This document shows, piece by piece, positions 45,701 through 55,429 of a stretch of 64,000 nt of DNA. The DNA is from Clitoria ternatea (taxonomy: Eukaryota > Streptophyta > Magnoliopsida > Fabales > Fabaceae): assembly GCA_037962975.1 (NCBI GenBank), contig CM075675.1, positions 8,814,001 to 8,878,000 of the forward strand, given 5' to 3'. Both the position numbers and the translations under genes were made by a program. The notes below the pieces were generated by a model. That model worked only from the letters and a program-made list of their open reading frames with translations, made no database searches and was not told where the DNA came from. Each line of letters opens with the position of its first letter. Positions within the stretch are counted from its first letter, which is position 1.

Positions 45701-48387
45701 TGAATCTAGATCCTAGTACAACATAACACATTACAAAGTTCCAATTAATTATCTTGGAATTAACTTGTCCAATTACGTACGTATTTTTTAAACCAAGTCA
45801 GGAAATGTAATGTTATTGCCTGATTTAACTCCTTATCTGTAATATCAAGCTCAAGTTCTTTTAGGAACTTAAACTACTAATAAGAGACATAGTAAAAATA
45901 TTTTAGTTATATTAAGATGGGTTATCTAGTCTAGAATTGATGTGGATTATAATAACTTACTCCATATTAGCTTTACTTTTTCACAATTTTATAGAACATA
46001 TAATTCTACAATCTTCTATCTTCCAGGAAACACTTTGTTGGTTTCCCCACAACATGGCCAGGATAATTAAAAATAAATATCTGCGGGTCAATCAAAGAGC
46101 TTTCATCCACATCAACATTACATAGCACCTTTATCATTCGTGTGTCTATCTCTGTGAGATAGTGGAGGAAGCCAAAATGGACATTTTCTCTACCAAATAA
46201 ACTTCATATATTGATCCTTCAACATATGCTTTATTCTTAACTTTTTCTTTTAAAGAGCGTAGAAATCTATCATAACCAATTAAATATTAAATAAGTTAAG
46301 GTATTGAATTTAACCTACTTTTTCATGAAATTAACAAAACAAGATAAGGTGTTCACCTTTCAAAAAGATATGACCTTTGTGCTATTTGCTAAATGAAATT
46401 GATAAATAAACTCAAAGTGGTTTAAAATGAATCTATGTGATTGCTTTGATTTGGACAGTTATGTGGTATATTTCACCCTTTGTTTTTGGTTTCCGTGGTC
46501 AAGTAGGATCTAGTTGAACTAACTAAAAGTCAAGCAGAACCCAATGATGGAGGTGGAAAGCCAAACAGGGCCCGGTGGACCACGTAGGGTTCACGGGGTG
46601 TCAAGTAGAACCCCCATCAGGTGGTCGATCCATTTTAGTATCTAGATACTATCAAGTTTAATTAAACCTTAAATGAGAGTTAGTGGTACATTGTGTGTTT
46701 GATAATGTGAACTAATGGTATATAAATATTGTTATGTGTAGCCTAAGTGGCATGTGATATGTGAAAGAGAATTTCTATGTAATTAATGATTGAGTAATGT
46801 GTTGTGATGAAATGTTCCCAATGGACAATAAGGTTGTGATGATTGAATATGTTACATTGATGATTGAGGTATGAGAAATTAGAGAATGGCTAATGAATTA
46901 TGACGTGAATATAAACTTTTATGTGACGAATGACAATGAATGAGTTATATGATATTTGTATAACTATTTTGAGTGATTGAGTGTGAAATAAGAAAATATA
47001 TGTTTTGTGGTTAAGATTTATTGGACATATATGTATATATATTGTGTAACATTATAGCCTGAGTGGCTCTTTATGTATTAGAATAAGAAATTTATGTTAT
47101 TGACAGATTAAGCATGTGTATAATGAATAAATTATAATGACTTAGAGATCAAAAGAAATTGAGAGTAAGTTACAGTGTAAGGCTAATGTTATTCCTTTTT
47201 CACATATTACTCACCCCTTGTGTTGTCATTTTTAGTAACTAGAGGCAGGGATATCGTGGACACTCCAGAGGAATGCACCAAATGATTTGGGAAATGTCAA
47301 GGAAAGGAGAAAGAGATTATGTAATTATAATTATATCATTTGTTGATTGTATCTATGTTAGTGTCTCTGTCTTGATGCTTAGTTATGATTATGATTAAGG
47401 ATTATCTGATGTGTGCCATAGCCAATTCTGTTTTTGTACCTATGTAATTATGTGTTTTTGAATGGTACTCGGTCACATAGGAATTAAGTTGATGATGACG
47501 CCATGACTGATGATTATCATTATGAATTATATAAATGTTATGGTGGATATTAAGAAATGTTAGCAATGAGCTAGGTGTGATAGAATTATAATGATAGGTA
47601 GGTTGTGTTTAATGATGATGTTATGAATTGATTGGTTAATGATGCTAGGGAATTATGGAGATTTCATGTCATTGAGAATATAGGCTATTTAAGCCAATTG
47701 GAGAAGTAAAATTGAGTCTCGATGGGATTCAAAATCCCCAAAAATGGTCAATAGGATCCTATGCATGTTTGAAAACTGTATGTATGTTGAGATTACTAAT
47801 TGCTTGGAGTTTGATAGGACTTTGGTGCTTAAAGTAACATCCTACTTTCTACTCAAATAAAAAAAATAATAGATATTAATATCTCTTTAATGAGAAAATA
47901 CTTACTATTAGTTAGTTAATTTTTAACTAATTAATATTTTTATAAATTTTTGGTACTTATATTTAATTATTTTTTAAAATAAAATAAAATAAAATAAAAT
48001 AAAAATATGTTTATTTAATTAAGATTTTAAAATGACTTAATTAGTATTCACTAATTAAGAAAATTATATTAAGAATTTTTAATATCTTTATTATTCACCA
48101 TTTTTATTTGATGTTCCTATATCTATGTTTTTACATATTTAAGATTTAACTCTTATTAGAATTTTAAAATAAAAATTTGAAGGAATTAGAATATGGTTCT
48201 TTAAAACTTTTTGATCTATGCATTATTTATGATTTTCTGGAATTTTTTGAATTTTTTAATAAATATTTGAGAAAATAACCGAAATGCCACTACCGACATC
48301 ATCGCTTACTTATTGCTTACATCATCGGTTGGTAAATATTTACATCATGAATAGTCACTGGTTGGTAAATACTTATATCATGAATAG
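45701..48387. other. Noncoding DNA, possibly an old gypsy LTR; AAAAT repeats and a 33-bp duplication
   Basis: No gene recognised. 46470-46630 (GTCAAGYAGRACCC phrases) and 47200-47340 look like LTR-type sequence by composition, without definable ends. (AAAAT)n repeats occupy about 47972-48005. A 33-bp unit beginning GGTTGGTAAATA is duplicated at 48327 and 48360, immediately before the LTR retrotransposon insertion. Confidence 0.4.
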
Positions 48388-49408
48388 TGATCCGGCCTGG
48401 ATACCGGCCCTAAGACTAAGAGATCATTATCTTAGCCGGCCTAGAGTTCAATCGGTATCACAGGACAATGATCCAGTTGGTAAAAATATTAGCTGTCCTA
48501 GACATCAATCGGTAACACAGAATATCGACCCGGTCTGCAACTATATGATGTAAGTCTCTCCTACACCGGTCATCCGAAGTAGTATCCGAGACATCGGATA
48601 CCTTATCCGTTCTCATTTCACCCATTACTTATGACCGATTGCCTCAGTCATTTTGAGAGGTTGATCCCGACCGATCAACCGGTTTCCATCATATCACATG
48701 CAACTGGTGTCATCGGTATACATCCAGACTGTAATTCTGAGTCAGGCATTCTCCCTGCACCGGTTAGTCCGGATAACACCATGCACACCGGATAACATAC
48801 ACGTCACCCGATAGAAGACGATGGGCATTGCTACAGGTACCGATCAATGATTCCATTCCCCACACTACGAGCCATACTCTGCTCCTGGGAATGATCAACT
48901 TGTCCCCTAAGTCTAGCCCACACTCCCTACGCTCAATATAAAATAGTCACTTGCCTCAATTATGCTGGTGAGTGCGCATTAAACAATAATATACTTGCTT
49001 AATGGAGGTTGGTGGTTCCCCACTAACAGGTCCTCGTATATCGAGCCAATCAGGTATAAGAACTCACTTTAGTTTACTGGAGAGGGGTTCTGGTTCTGGT
49101 TCTGGTTCTAGTCCTTCGCTCCTGAAGGCATCTATCTGATCCCATAGAGTGATCATTTACATTCCATACTTGGAATATATTACTGACTTGAGCGTCAGAG
49201 AATCTTCGCAGGTGACACCACCTTTTGCCCACATCAATGCGTGAGGTCGATGTGAAGAACCTCCAGGACATCAAGGCCGCTCTCTACATATAGAGACACC
49301 GGATATACATACCGGATACTCACAGAACCGGTCTTTAACATCACTCGATCTTCAACTTCTGTGACCGGCCCGACACCGGATCTCTTGACCCCGGTTTAGG
49401 ACCGATCA
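48388..49408 (+). repeat. 5' LTR (1021 bp)
   Basis: Pairs with 53459-54463. Differences are mostly C/T and G/A transitions; two indels explain the 16-bp length difference (10 bp near 48956 and one GGTTCT unit near 49095). A TATA-like ATATAAAATAG at about 48937 is a candidate promoter. Confidence 0.92.
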
Positions 49409-49409
49409 T

Positions 49410-49427
49410 TGGCACGCCCAGTGGGAC
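49410..49427 (+). promoter_or_regulatory. Primer-binding site
   Basis: TGGCACGCCCAGTGGGAC starts two bases after the 5' LTR, where reverse transcription is primed by a host tRNA 3' end. I did not match it to a specific tRNA. Confidence 0.75.
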
Positions 49428-49475
49428 ACGTTAAAGTTATTCCCACTTCTCGTTTGGGAAGTCTGGTCTCTTATT

Positions 49476-51036
49476 ATGGAATGCAATGGGAGAAACCAAC
49501 CAGATGGGTACGTGGAAGACATCACTGCCCAGGAACAACCGGTGAACAGGCGTTTAGTTCTTGAGTCGCCTGTGGAAAGTTCAAGAAGGATGGTGCAGGT
49601 GTCTGCACCAGATCCAATGGATGAGGTGATACAAAAGTTGATGGAGGAACGGATGGAATTGAAGCGTGGAAGAAAGAGCGTGGAGGAGAGAGCCATGTCT
49701 CAGACCAAGGGGACACATCATACAACCGAGGGAGAAAAATCCTCAATCCCCCAGTATTAAAATATCCCCACGTTTGAAGGGAAGGAACAGATCCACGATT
49801 CTGATGAGAGAGTTGCTAAAGGGAAGAGGAAACTGATGACAGCCTCTCCGGTAACTTATAAGCTCACAGTCCCTTTTTCAAGGAGACTTATGAGTGTACA
49901 CATCCCTAAGCACCTGCGGACTACTCAACCTCTCTCTATCGAAAAATACAGTGGTGAAACTGATCCTACTAAGCATCTTGATGCTTATGCATTTGAAGCC
50001 ATGTACCTAGGGGCAGATGAAGATGTCATGTGTAGGATATTCCCTCGGACTCTTGTTGATGATGCCCTTAGGTGGTTCAAGGGGCTACCATCAGGTTCCA
50101 TCGACTCATGGGAAGAAATGGCAATAGCGTTTGTGGACCACTTCGTCATTTCCAGTGATATTCCCAGAACATCTCATACTTTGGCCCAGATTAGGCAGGG
50201 GGACATGAAACTCTCAAGGACTTCTTGAAGAGGTTTTACAAGGAAGCAGTTGTTGTTCCAAAGAGGCACTACAGTTGCATATCGTGATAGAAGCTTTGCA
50301 ACCGAGCTCTGTTTTCGCCCTGTCGTTGGCAAAAAGTCCTCCGGCGAGTTTTGAAGAATTCAGGAGGAAAGCATCCAAGTATGTAGGCATTGAAATGCAC
50401 TTGGAAGCAACAGCGGCGAGAGGGAAATCCCCAACGCCATAACAACGGAGAGATAAGGACAGGCCCCGATCAGAACGCATGGAGAGACCGTTCTGGGGCA
50501 ACATTTTCGATAATCCTGTACCTCCGAGTCAGGAAGAACGGGTAAATGCATTTAGCAATTATGCTCCGTTAAATTCTGAGCGGTCACAGATTCTGAGAGA
50601 GATCGGATGGCTAATGCTTACTACATATGGGGTCAGGAAGCCGCCCCAGCTTCGCAAACATGGTGACTCTCGGAAATACTGTGAATTCCATGAGCAAAAG
50701 GGCCACTCGGCAAACGAATGTCAAGCCCTGAAGAATACTATTGAGACCCTGATCCGAGAGGGTAAGCTCAAGCAGTACCTTTTCAAAGAAAGGTCTTTCA
50801 ATGAATCAGACCGGACTGAGAAAAGGGGGAGGGACTACAAGGAAGGCGATAATGATCATCCCACTCCGATCAGAAGATTTACTGCTTCTGAAAAACAAAA
50901 GGGAGTTATGATGGGTGAGCCTGCACAGCAGAATGTTATGCCCCAACAACAACATCAGGGCCGACGAGAGGTCATTGATCAGGGAACAGGCCATCAAAGT
51001 CAAAAAACGCCTTTCACTATTACAGCTAGTCGGTAA
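49476..51036 (+). pseudogene. gag: gag of the LTR retrotransposon, frameshifted
   Basis: Begins MECNGRNQPDGYVEDITAQE at 49476; a stop ends this frame at 49760. The core is at 49836-50228: LRTTQPLSIEKYSGETDPTK, HLDAYAFEAMYLGADEDVMC, RIFPRTLVDDALRWFKGLPS and SWEEMAIAFVDHF, the Retrotrans_gag (capsid) domain. A frameshift near 50215 leads to DFLKRFYKEAVVVP, and 50479-51036 holds KYCEFHEQKGHSANECQALK, a zinc-knuckle-like C..H..H..C motif typical of this gag type, then a basic, glutamine-rich tail. In an intact element gag packages the RNA. At least two breaks are present. Confidence 0.88.
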
Positions 51037-51120
51037 GACGGTGTGCACTTTTTCCTCACTTGAGTTTTTCCGATCGGGTTTTACTAAGAAGGTTTAACGA
51101 GGCATAACCCTGACTCGGCT

Positions 51121-51356
51121 TTATTTCTCTTGTAATTTATAATTAATGAAATATTCTATATGTTCACCCATTGTCTTTATGATTTTATTCGATGCACAAC
51201 ACTGTTGTGACAAGATACTTTTAGGATGGACGATCCTAACAACGTATCTATTGTTAGTGATGAACCTCTTCGAAGGTACAAAGGGGTGAACCATAATTTG
51301 AAGGCTTGGGCGCAGTAAGCCGGTCCCTCTTCCTGGCGACGCTGAACCCCGAGTAC
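51121..51356. other. Post-gag noncoding segment
   Basis: Sequence between gag and the 37-bp array with no pol homology. The phrase GAAGGCTTGGGCGCAGTAAGC-like at 51299-51319 recurs at 51784 and 51961, so the repeats extend beyond the main array. Confidence 0.6.
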
Positions 51357-51790
51357 GGTGAATGGGTAAAATCCAACACCGAGTAAGAAGAACGGTGAAT
51401 GGGTAAAATCCAACACCGATTATGAAGGCCGGTGAATGGGTAAAATCCAACACCGAGTAAGAAGAACGTTGAATGGGTAAAATCCAACACCGATTGAGAA
51501 GGCCGGTGAATGGGTAAAATCCAACACCGAGTAAGAAGAACGGTGAACGGGTAAAATCCAACACCGATTGAGAAGGCCGGTGAATAGGTAAAATCCAACA
51601 CCGAGTAAGAAGAACGGTGAATGGGAAAAATCCAACACCGATTATGAAGGCCAGTGAATGGGTAAAATCCAACACCGAGTAAGAAGAACGGTGAATGGGT
51701 AAAATCCAACACCGATTATGAAGGCCGGTGAATGGGTAAAATCCAACGCCGAGTAAGAAGAACGGTAAATGGGTAAAATCCAACACCGAT
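51357..51790. repeat. 37-bp tandem array, about 12 units, two alternating variants
   Basis: Each unit begins GGTGAATGGGTAAAATCCAA and continues CACCGAGTAAGAAGAAC (variant A) or CACCGATTATGAAGGCC / CACCGATTGAGAAGGCC (variant B). The variants alternate strictly as a 74-bp dimer. The first unit starts at 51357 and the twelfth at 51764, exactly 11 x 37 bp later, so no indel has occurred. Related single units lie at 52017-52047. Because 37 is one more than a multiple of three, stop-free frames arise on the minus strand without any gene. Confidence 0.95.
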
Positions 51791-53458
51791 TGAAGGCTTG
51801 GGCACAGTAAGCTGGTTCTTCTTCAAGACCACGCTGAACCCTGAGTAACGGGTGCAGTAGGTTCAGGATTAGCCCTGATCTGAACCCCGTGTCGAAGGCT
51901 CGGATTGTAGGATTAAACTGAACTCTGAGTACGATTAGCAGGTTTGGCCGAACGTCGGTGAAGGCTTGGGCGCAGTAAGCTGGTCCCTTTTTCAGGCCAC
52001 GCTAAACCCCGAGTATGGTGAATAGGTAAAATCCAACACCGATTGAAGAGGAACGGTTAGTAGGATTAAGCCAAACGCCATTGTAGGCATGGGTAGTAGG
52101 ATCAAACCGAACCCCATTTGAAGACTCGGATTGTAGGAGTAAACCGAACTCCGAGTACGGTTAGTAGGATTAAACCGAACGCAATTGAAGACGGGTTGTA
52201 GGATCAAACCGAACCCCAGTCGAAGGCTTGAATTGTAGGATTTTACCGAACCTCAAAAAATGGATTGTAGGATTAAACCGAACTCCAATCATGACTAGTA
52301 GGTTTGGTCGGACGATTGAAGAAGAATCAATCGTCATCCTCATTAGTAAATTCGCCCAGAAGTACTTCCCCTAGGAATTCCTCACTCGGAAATACTTTCC
52401 CTTGGAATTCCTTACTCGGAAATACTTCAAATTCAAAGTCAGGCTCGTGAATTCTTTAGTCGGCAATACCTCCCTGAAGTCCGACTCATGAATTCTTTAA
52501 ATCGAAAATCTCACTTCGAAGTTACAATCAAGAATTATTTACTCGGGAATATCTCTACCCGAGAATGTACTCATTCAAAGTCAGCTTTTCTATGACCAGA
52601 AGTACTTTCTCTGGAAAAGACCCACTCGGTATGTCTCACTCAGCGCCATACCACGCGAGAATCAGAAGTGTTTCACCCAAAAATGCTTCACTCGGTGCCA
52701 TACCACGAGAGAGTCGGACATGTCTCACTCGGTGCAATCCCAAATAAAAGTGTCTTACTCGGTGCCATCTCACATGGAAGTGTCGCACTCGGGGACACCC
52801 TATTCGGGAAAGTTGCACTCAACTCGGAGACACACCTACTCGGGAAAGTTATACTCAGAAACTTCCAACCCGAATGAAGACTCAGATTGTAGGACTAAAC
52901 CGAACTCCGAGTATGGTTGGTATGATTAAATTGAACGTCGTCGAAGCCTTGGACTGAGTACAACTAGTAGGTTTGGCTGGATGTTACGGCAGAATTAATC
53001 ATCCCTATGATGGAAGACCCGATCATAACTCGGAAATATTCCCCCGAAGGATTACTCGGAAATCCTCCTCCCGGAAGGATCAATTGGAGATCTTCCACTC
53101 GGAATTTTCAAGACAAAACACGAGTCCTCGACAAAAAATAAAAGACTCGGATAAAATGTACAAACTTTTACCGAGCAGCATGAGGAGATTACAAAGTAAT
53201 GGAATTACCCGGGTGACACGGCCAGAACCAACCTCACTCGGAGTCACTCACTCAGAGTCGAATATTTGCTCAGAATCAGTCATTCAGAGTCAAATGTTCA
53301 CTCGGAACCGATCACTCAATAATGCTTGGGGACAATATTCAACGGTTAACGGGTACTGCAAAGATATTTTTGCAGGTTATACCGGCATCAGACCTCTCGA
53401 AGGTTGTATAGCTCATATGAGCAACTTCATAAGTCCCTCATATAAACTAAGGGACATA
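51791..53458. other. Repeat-rich noncoding half of the LTR element, in place of pol
   Basis: 51800-52320 has repeated AGGATTAAACCGAACTCCGAG-like phrases at 20-60 bp spacing. 52370-52870 has repeated CACTCGG(A/G)AA and GTGCCATACCAC phrases; 52880-53340 has further ACTCGGA units. No reverse transcriptase, integrase or protease motif appears in any frame. The last bases before the 3' LTR (CTAAGGGACATA) could be a weak polypurine tract. Confidence 0.65.
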
Positions 53459-54463
53459 TGATCCGGTCTGGATACCGGCCCTAAGACTAAGAGATCATTA
53501 TCTTAGCCGGCCTAGAGTTTAATCGGTATCACAGGACAATGATCCAGTCGGCAAAAATATTAGTTGTCCTAGACATCAACCGGTAACACAGAATACCGAC
53601 CTGGTCTACAACTATATGATGTAAGTCTCTCCTACACCGGTCATCCGAAGTAGTATCCAAGACATTGGATACCTTATACGTTCTCATTTCACCCATCACT
53701 TATGACCGATTGCCTCAGTCATTTCGAGAGGTTGATCCGGACCGATCAACCGTTTTCTATCATATCACATGCAACCGGTGTCATCGGTATACATCCGGAC
53801 TGTAATTCTGAGTCAGGCGTTCTCCCTGCACCGGTTAGTCCGGATAACACCATGCACACCGGATAACATACACGTCACCCGACAGAAGACGATGGGCATT
53901 GCTACAGGTACCGATCAATGATTCCAATCCCCACACTACGAGCCATACGCTGCTCCTGGGAATGATCAACTTGTCCCCTAAGTCTAGCCCATACTCCCTA
54001 CGCTCAATATAAAATAGACACTTGCCTGGTGAGTACGCATTAAACAATAATATACTTGCTTAATGGAGGTTGGTGGTTCCCCACTAACAGGTCCTTGTAT
54101 ATCGAGCCAATCAGGTATAAGAACTCACTTCAGTTTACTGGAGAGGGGTTCAGGTTCTGGTTCTGGTCCTTCGCTCCTGAAGGCATCTATCTGATCCCAT
54201 AGAGTGATCATTTACATTCCACACTTGGAATATATTATTGACTTGAGCGTCGGAGAATCTTCGCAGGTGACACCACTTTTCGCTCACATCAACGCGTGAG
54301 GTCGGTGTGAAGGACCTCCAGGACATCAAGGCCGCTCTCTACATACAGAGACACCGGATATACATACCAGGTACTCACAGAACCGGTCTTCAACATCACT
54401 CGATCTTCAACTTCTATGACCGGCCCGACACCGGATCTCTTGACCCCGGTTCAAGACCGATCA
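53459..54463 (+). repeat. 3' LTR (1005 bp)
   Basis: Nearly identical to 48388-49408; over the first 210 bp I count about 11 differences, nearly all transitions. Followed by the AATAG target duplication. Confidence 0.92.
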
Positions 54464-54639
54464 AATAGTAAAATAAATAATTAAGTAATCTTAAATAGTA
54501 AAATTCTCTTCCTATAAATAGATGGCTCATTTACAACATTTACACACCAAAATTAGAGAGAGAATCTAGAGAGATAATGTTTAAGAAATTAGTGGAAAGT
54601 AAATTCTTTTGGTAAAAAGAGATTCTGTCGGAGGTGTAA

Positions 54640-54864
54640 GGTCGTTTGTTTAAGCTTATTAAAAAAGTGATTATAAAAAAACGCTTCTTTTATAATCACT
54701 TTTTTAATAAGCAGATCAGAGTTGCTTCTTAAAATAAGCTGAAATCAGCTTATTTTCAGTTTCTGCTTATTTTTTGAAACTTTAAACAAACACGTCAAAA
54801 TTTAAAATAAGTGTTTTTTAAAGAAAGCACTTATCTCTTAAAATAAGTTTAAACAAACGAGCCC
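54640..54864. mobile_element. Hairpin-rich MITE, possibly hAT-like
   Basis: The ends GGTCGTTTGTTTAAGCTTATT and (reverse complement) GGCTCGTTTGTTTAAACTTAT are near-identical inverted repeats. Internally, TTATTAAAAAAGTGATTATA and TATAATCACTTTTTTAATAA form a second perfect hairpin, and a third (AAATAAGCTGA/TCAGCTTATTTT) follows. About 225 bp, no coding capacity. An 8-bp TSD could not be confirmed. Confidence 0.7.
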
Positions 54865-54984
54865 AATAACATCTTTCTTCTATATTCTTTTTATGATTAT
54901 TAAGTTTATTCTTTTTAGCACTCTTAAACCATTAATATACTAGTACTATTATGAATAAGTTACTACGATAAAAATAAATTACTA

Positions 54985-55405
54985 CTATGTTATTTTTATG
55001 ATTTACTATTACTATTCACATTTTACCATTTACCGTTATTATTCAAAATTTATTATTTACCGTTATTATTCAAAATTTATTAGTTACTATTACTATTCAA
55101 AAATTTACTATTTATCATTACTATTCAAAATTTACTATTTATTGTTACTATTCAAAATTTACTATTTACCATTTCTATTTACGATTTATTATTTACTGTT
55201 ACTATTTAAAATTTACTATTTACCATTACTATTCAAAATTTACTATTTACCATTTCTATTTACGATTTATCATTTATTGTTATTATTTAAAATTCACTAT
55301 TTATTGTTACTATTCACGATTTACTATTTATTGTCACTATTTAAAAAATTACTATTTACCATTACTATTGATTTATTATTTACCTATTTACTATTATTAT
55401 GCATA
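54985..55405. repeat. AT-rich minisatellite, about 27-bp unit
   Basis: Around 15 degenerate copies of AAAATTTACTATTTACCATT + ACTATTC, also in variants with CGATTTATCATTTA. The 142-codon Tyr/Leu-rich plus-strand reading frame across it (54998-55426) is a by-product. Confidence 0.85.
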
Positions 55406-55429
55406 ATTACTATTTATCATTTCTGATAG

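Larger units (their letters stand above)
48388..54463 (+). mobile_element. Complete non-autonomous LTR retrotransposon with gag only (TR-GAG-like, probably Ty3/gypsy)
   Basis: Two LTRs (48388-49408 and 53459-54463) begin TGATCCGG and end CCGATCA, with TSD AATAG at 48383-48387 and 54464-54468. The length is 6,076 bp. A primer-binding site follows the 5' LTR. The internal 4,050 bp codes for a gag with a retrotransposon-gag domain and a zinc-knuckle-like motif; no protease, reverse transcriptase, RNase H or integrase is visible. The remaining 2.4 kb is repeats, including a 37-bp tandem array. It would need another element's pol. The gag style and PBS suggest the TAT lineage of Ty3/gypsy (inference). 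Confidence 0.9.

Noticed and set aside
51121..51786. 221-codon minus-strand ORF with repeated GVGFYPFTG peptides
   Set aside because: Product of the 37-bp tandem array read through; the other minus frames are open too and there is no known domain.
51357..51790. CRISPR-like array of regularly spaced repeats
   Set aside because: Plant DNA, no unique spacers, the whole unit repeats; it is a minisatellite in a retrotransposon.
54998..55426. 142-codon Tyr/Leu-rich ORF
   Set aside because: Low-complexity read of the 27-bp AT-rich minisatellite.
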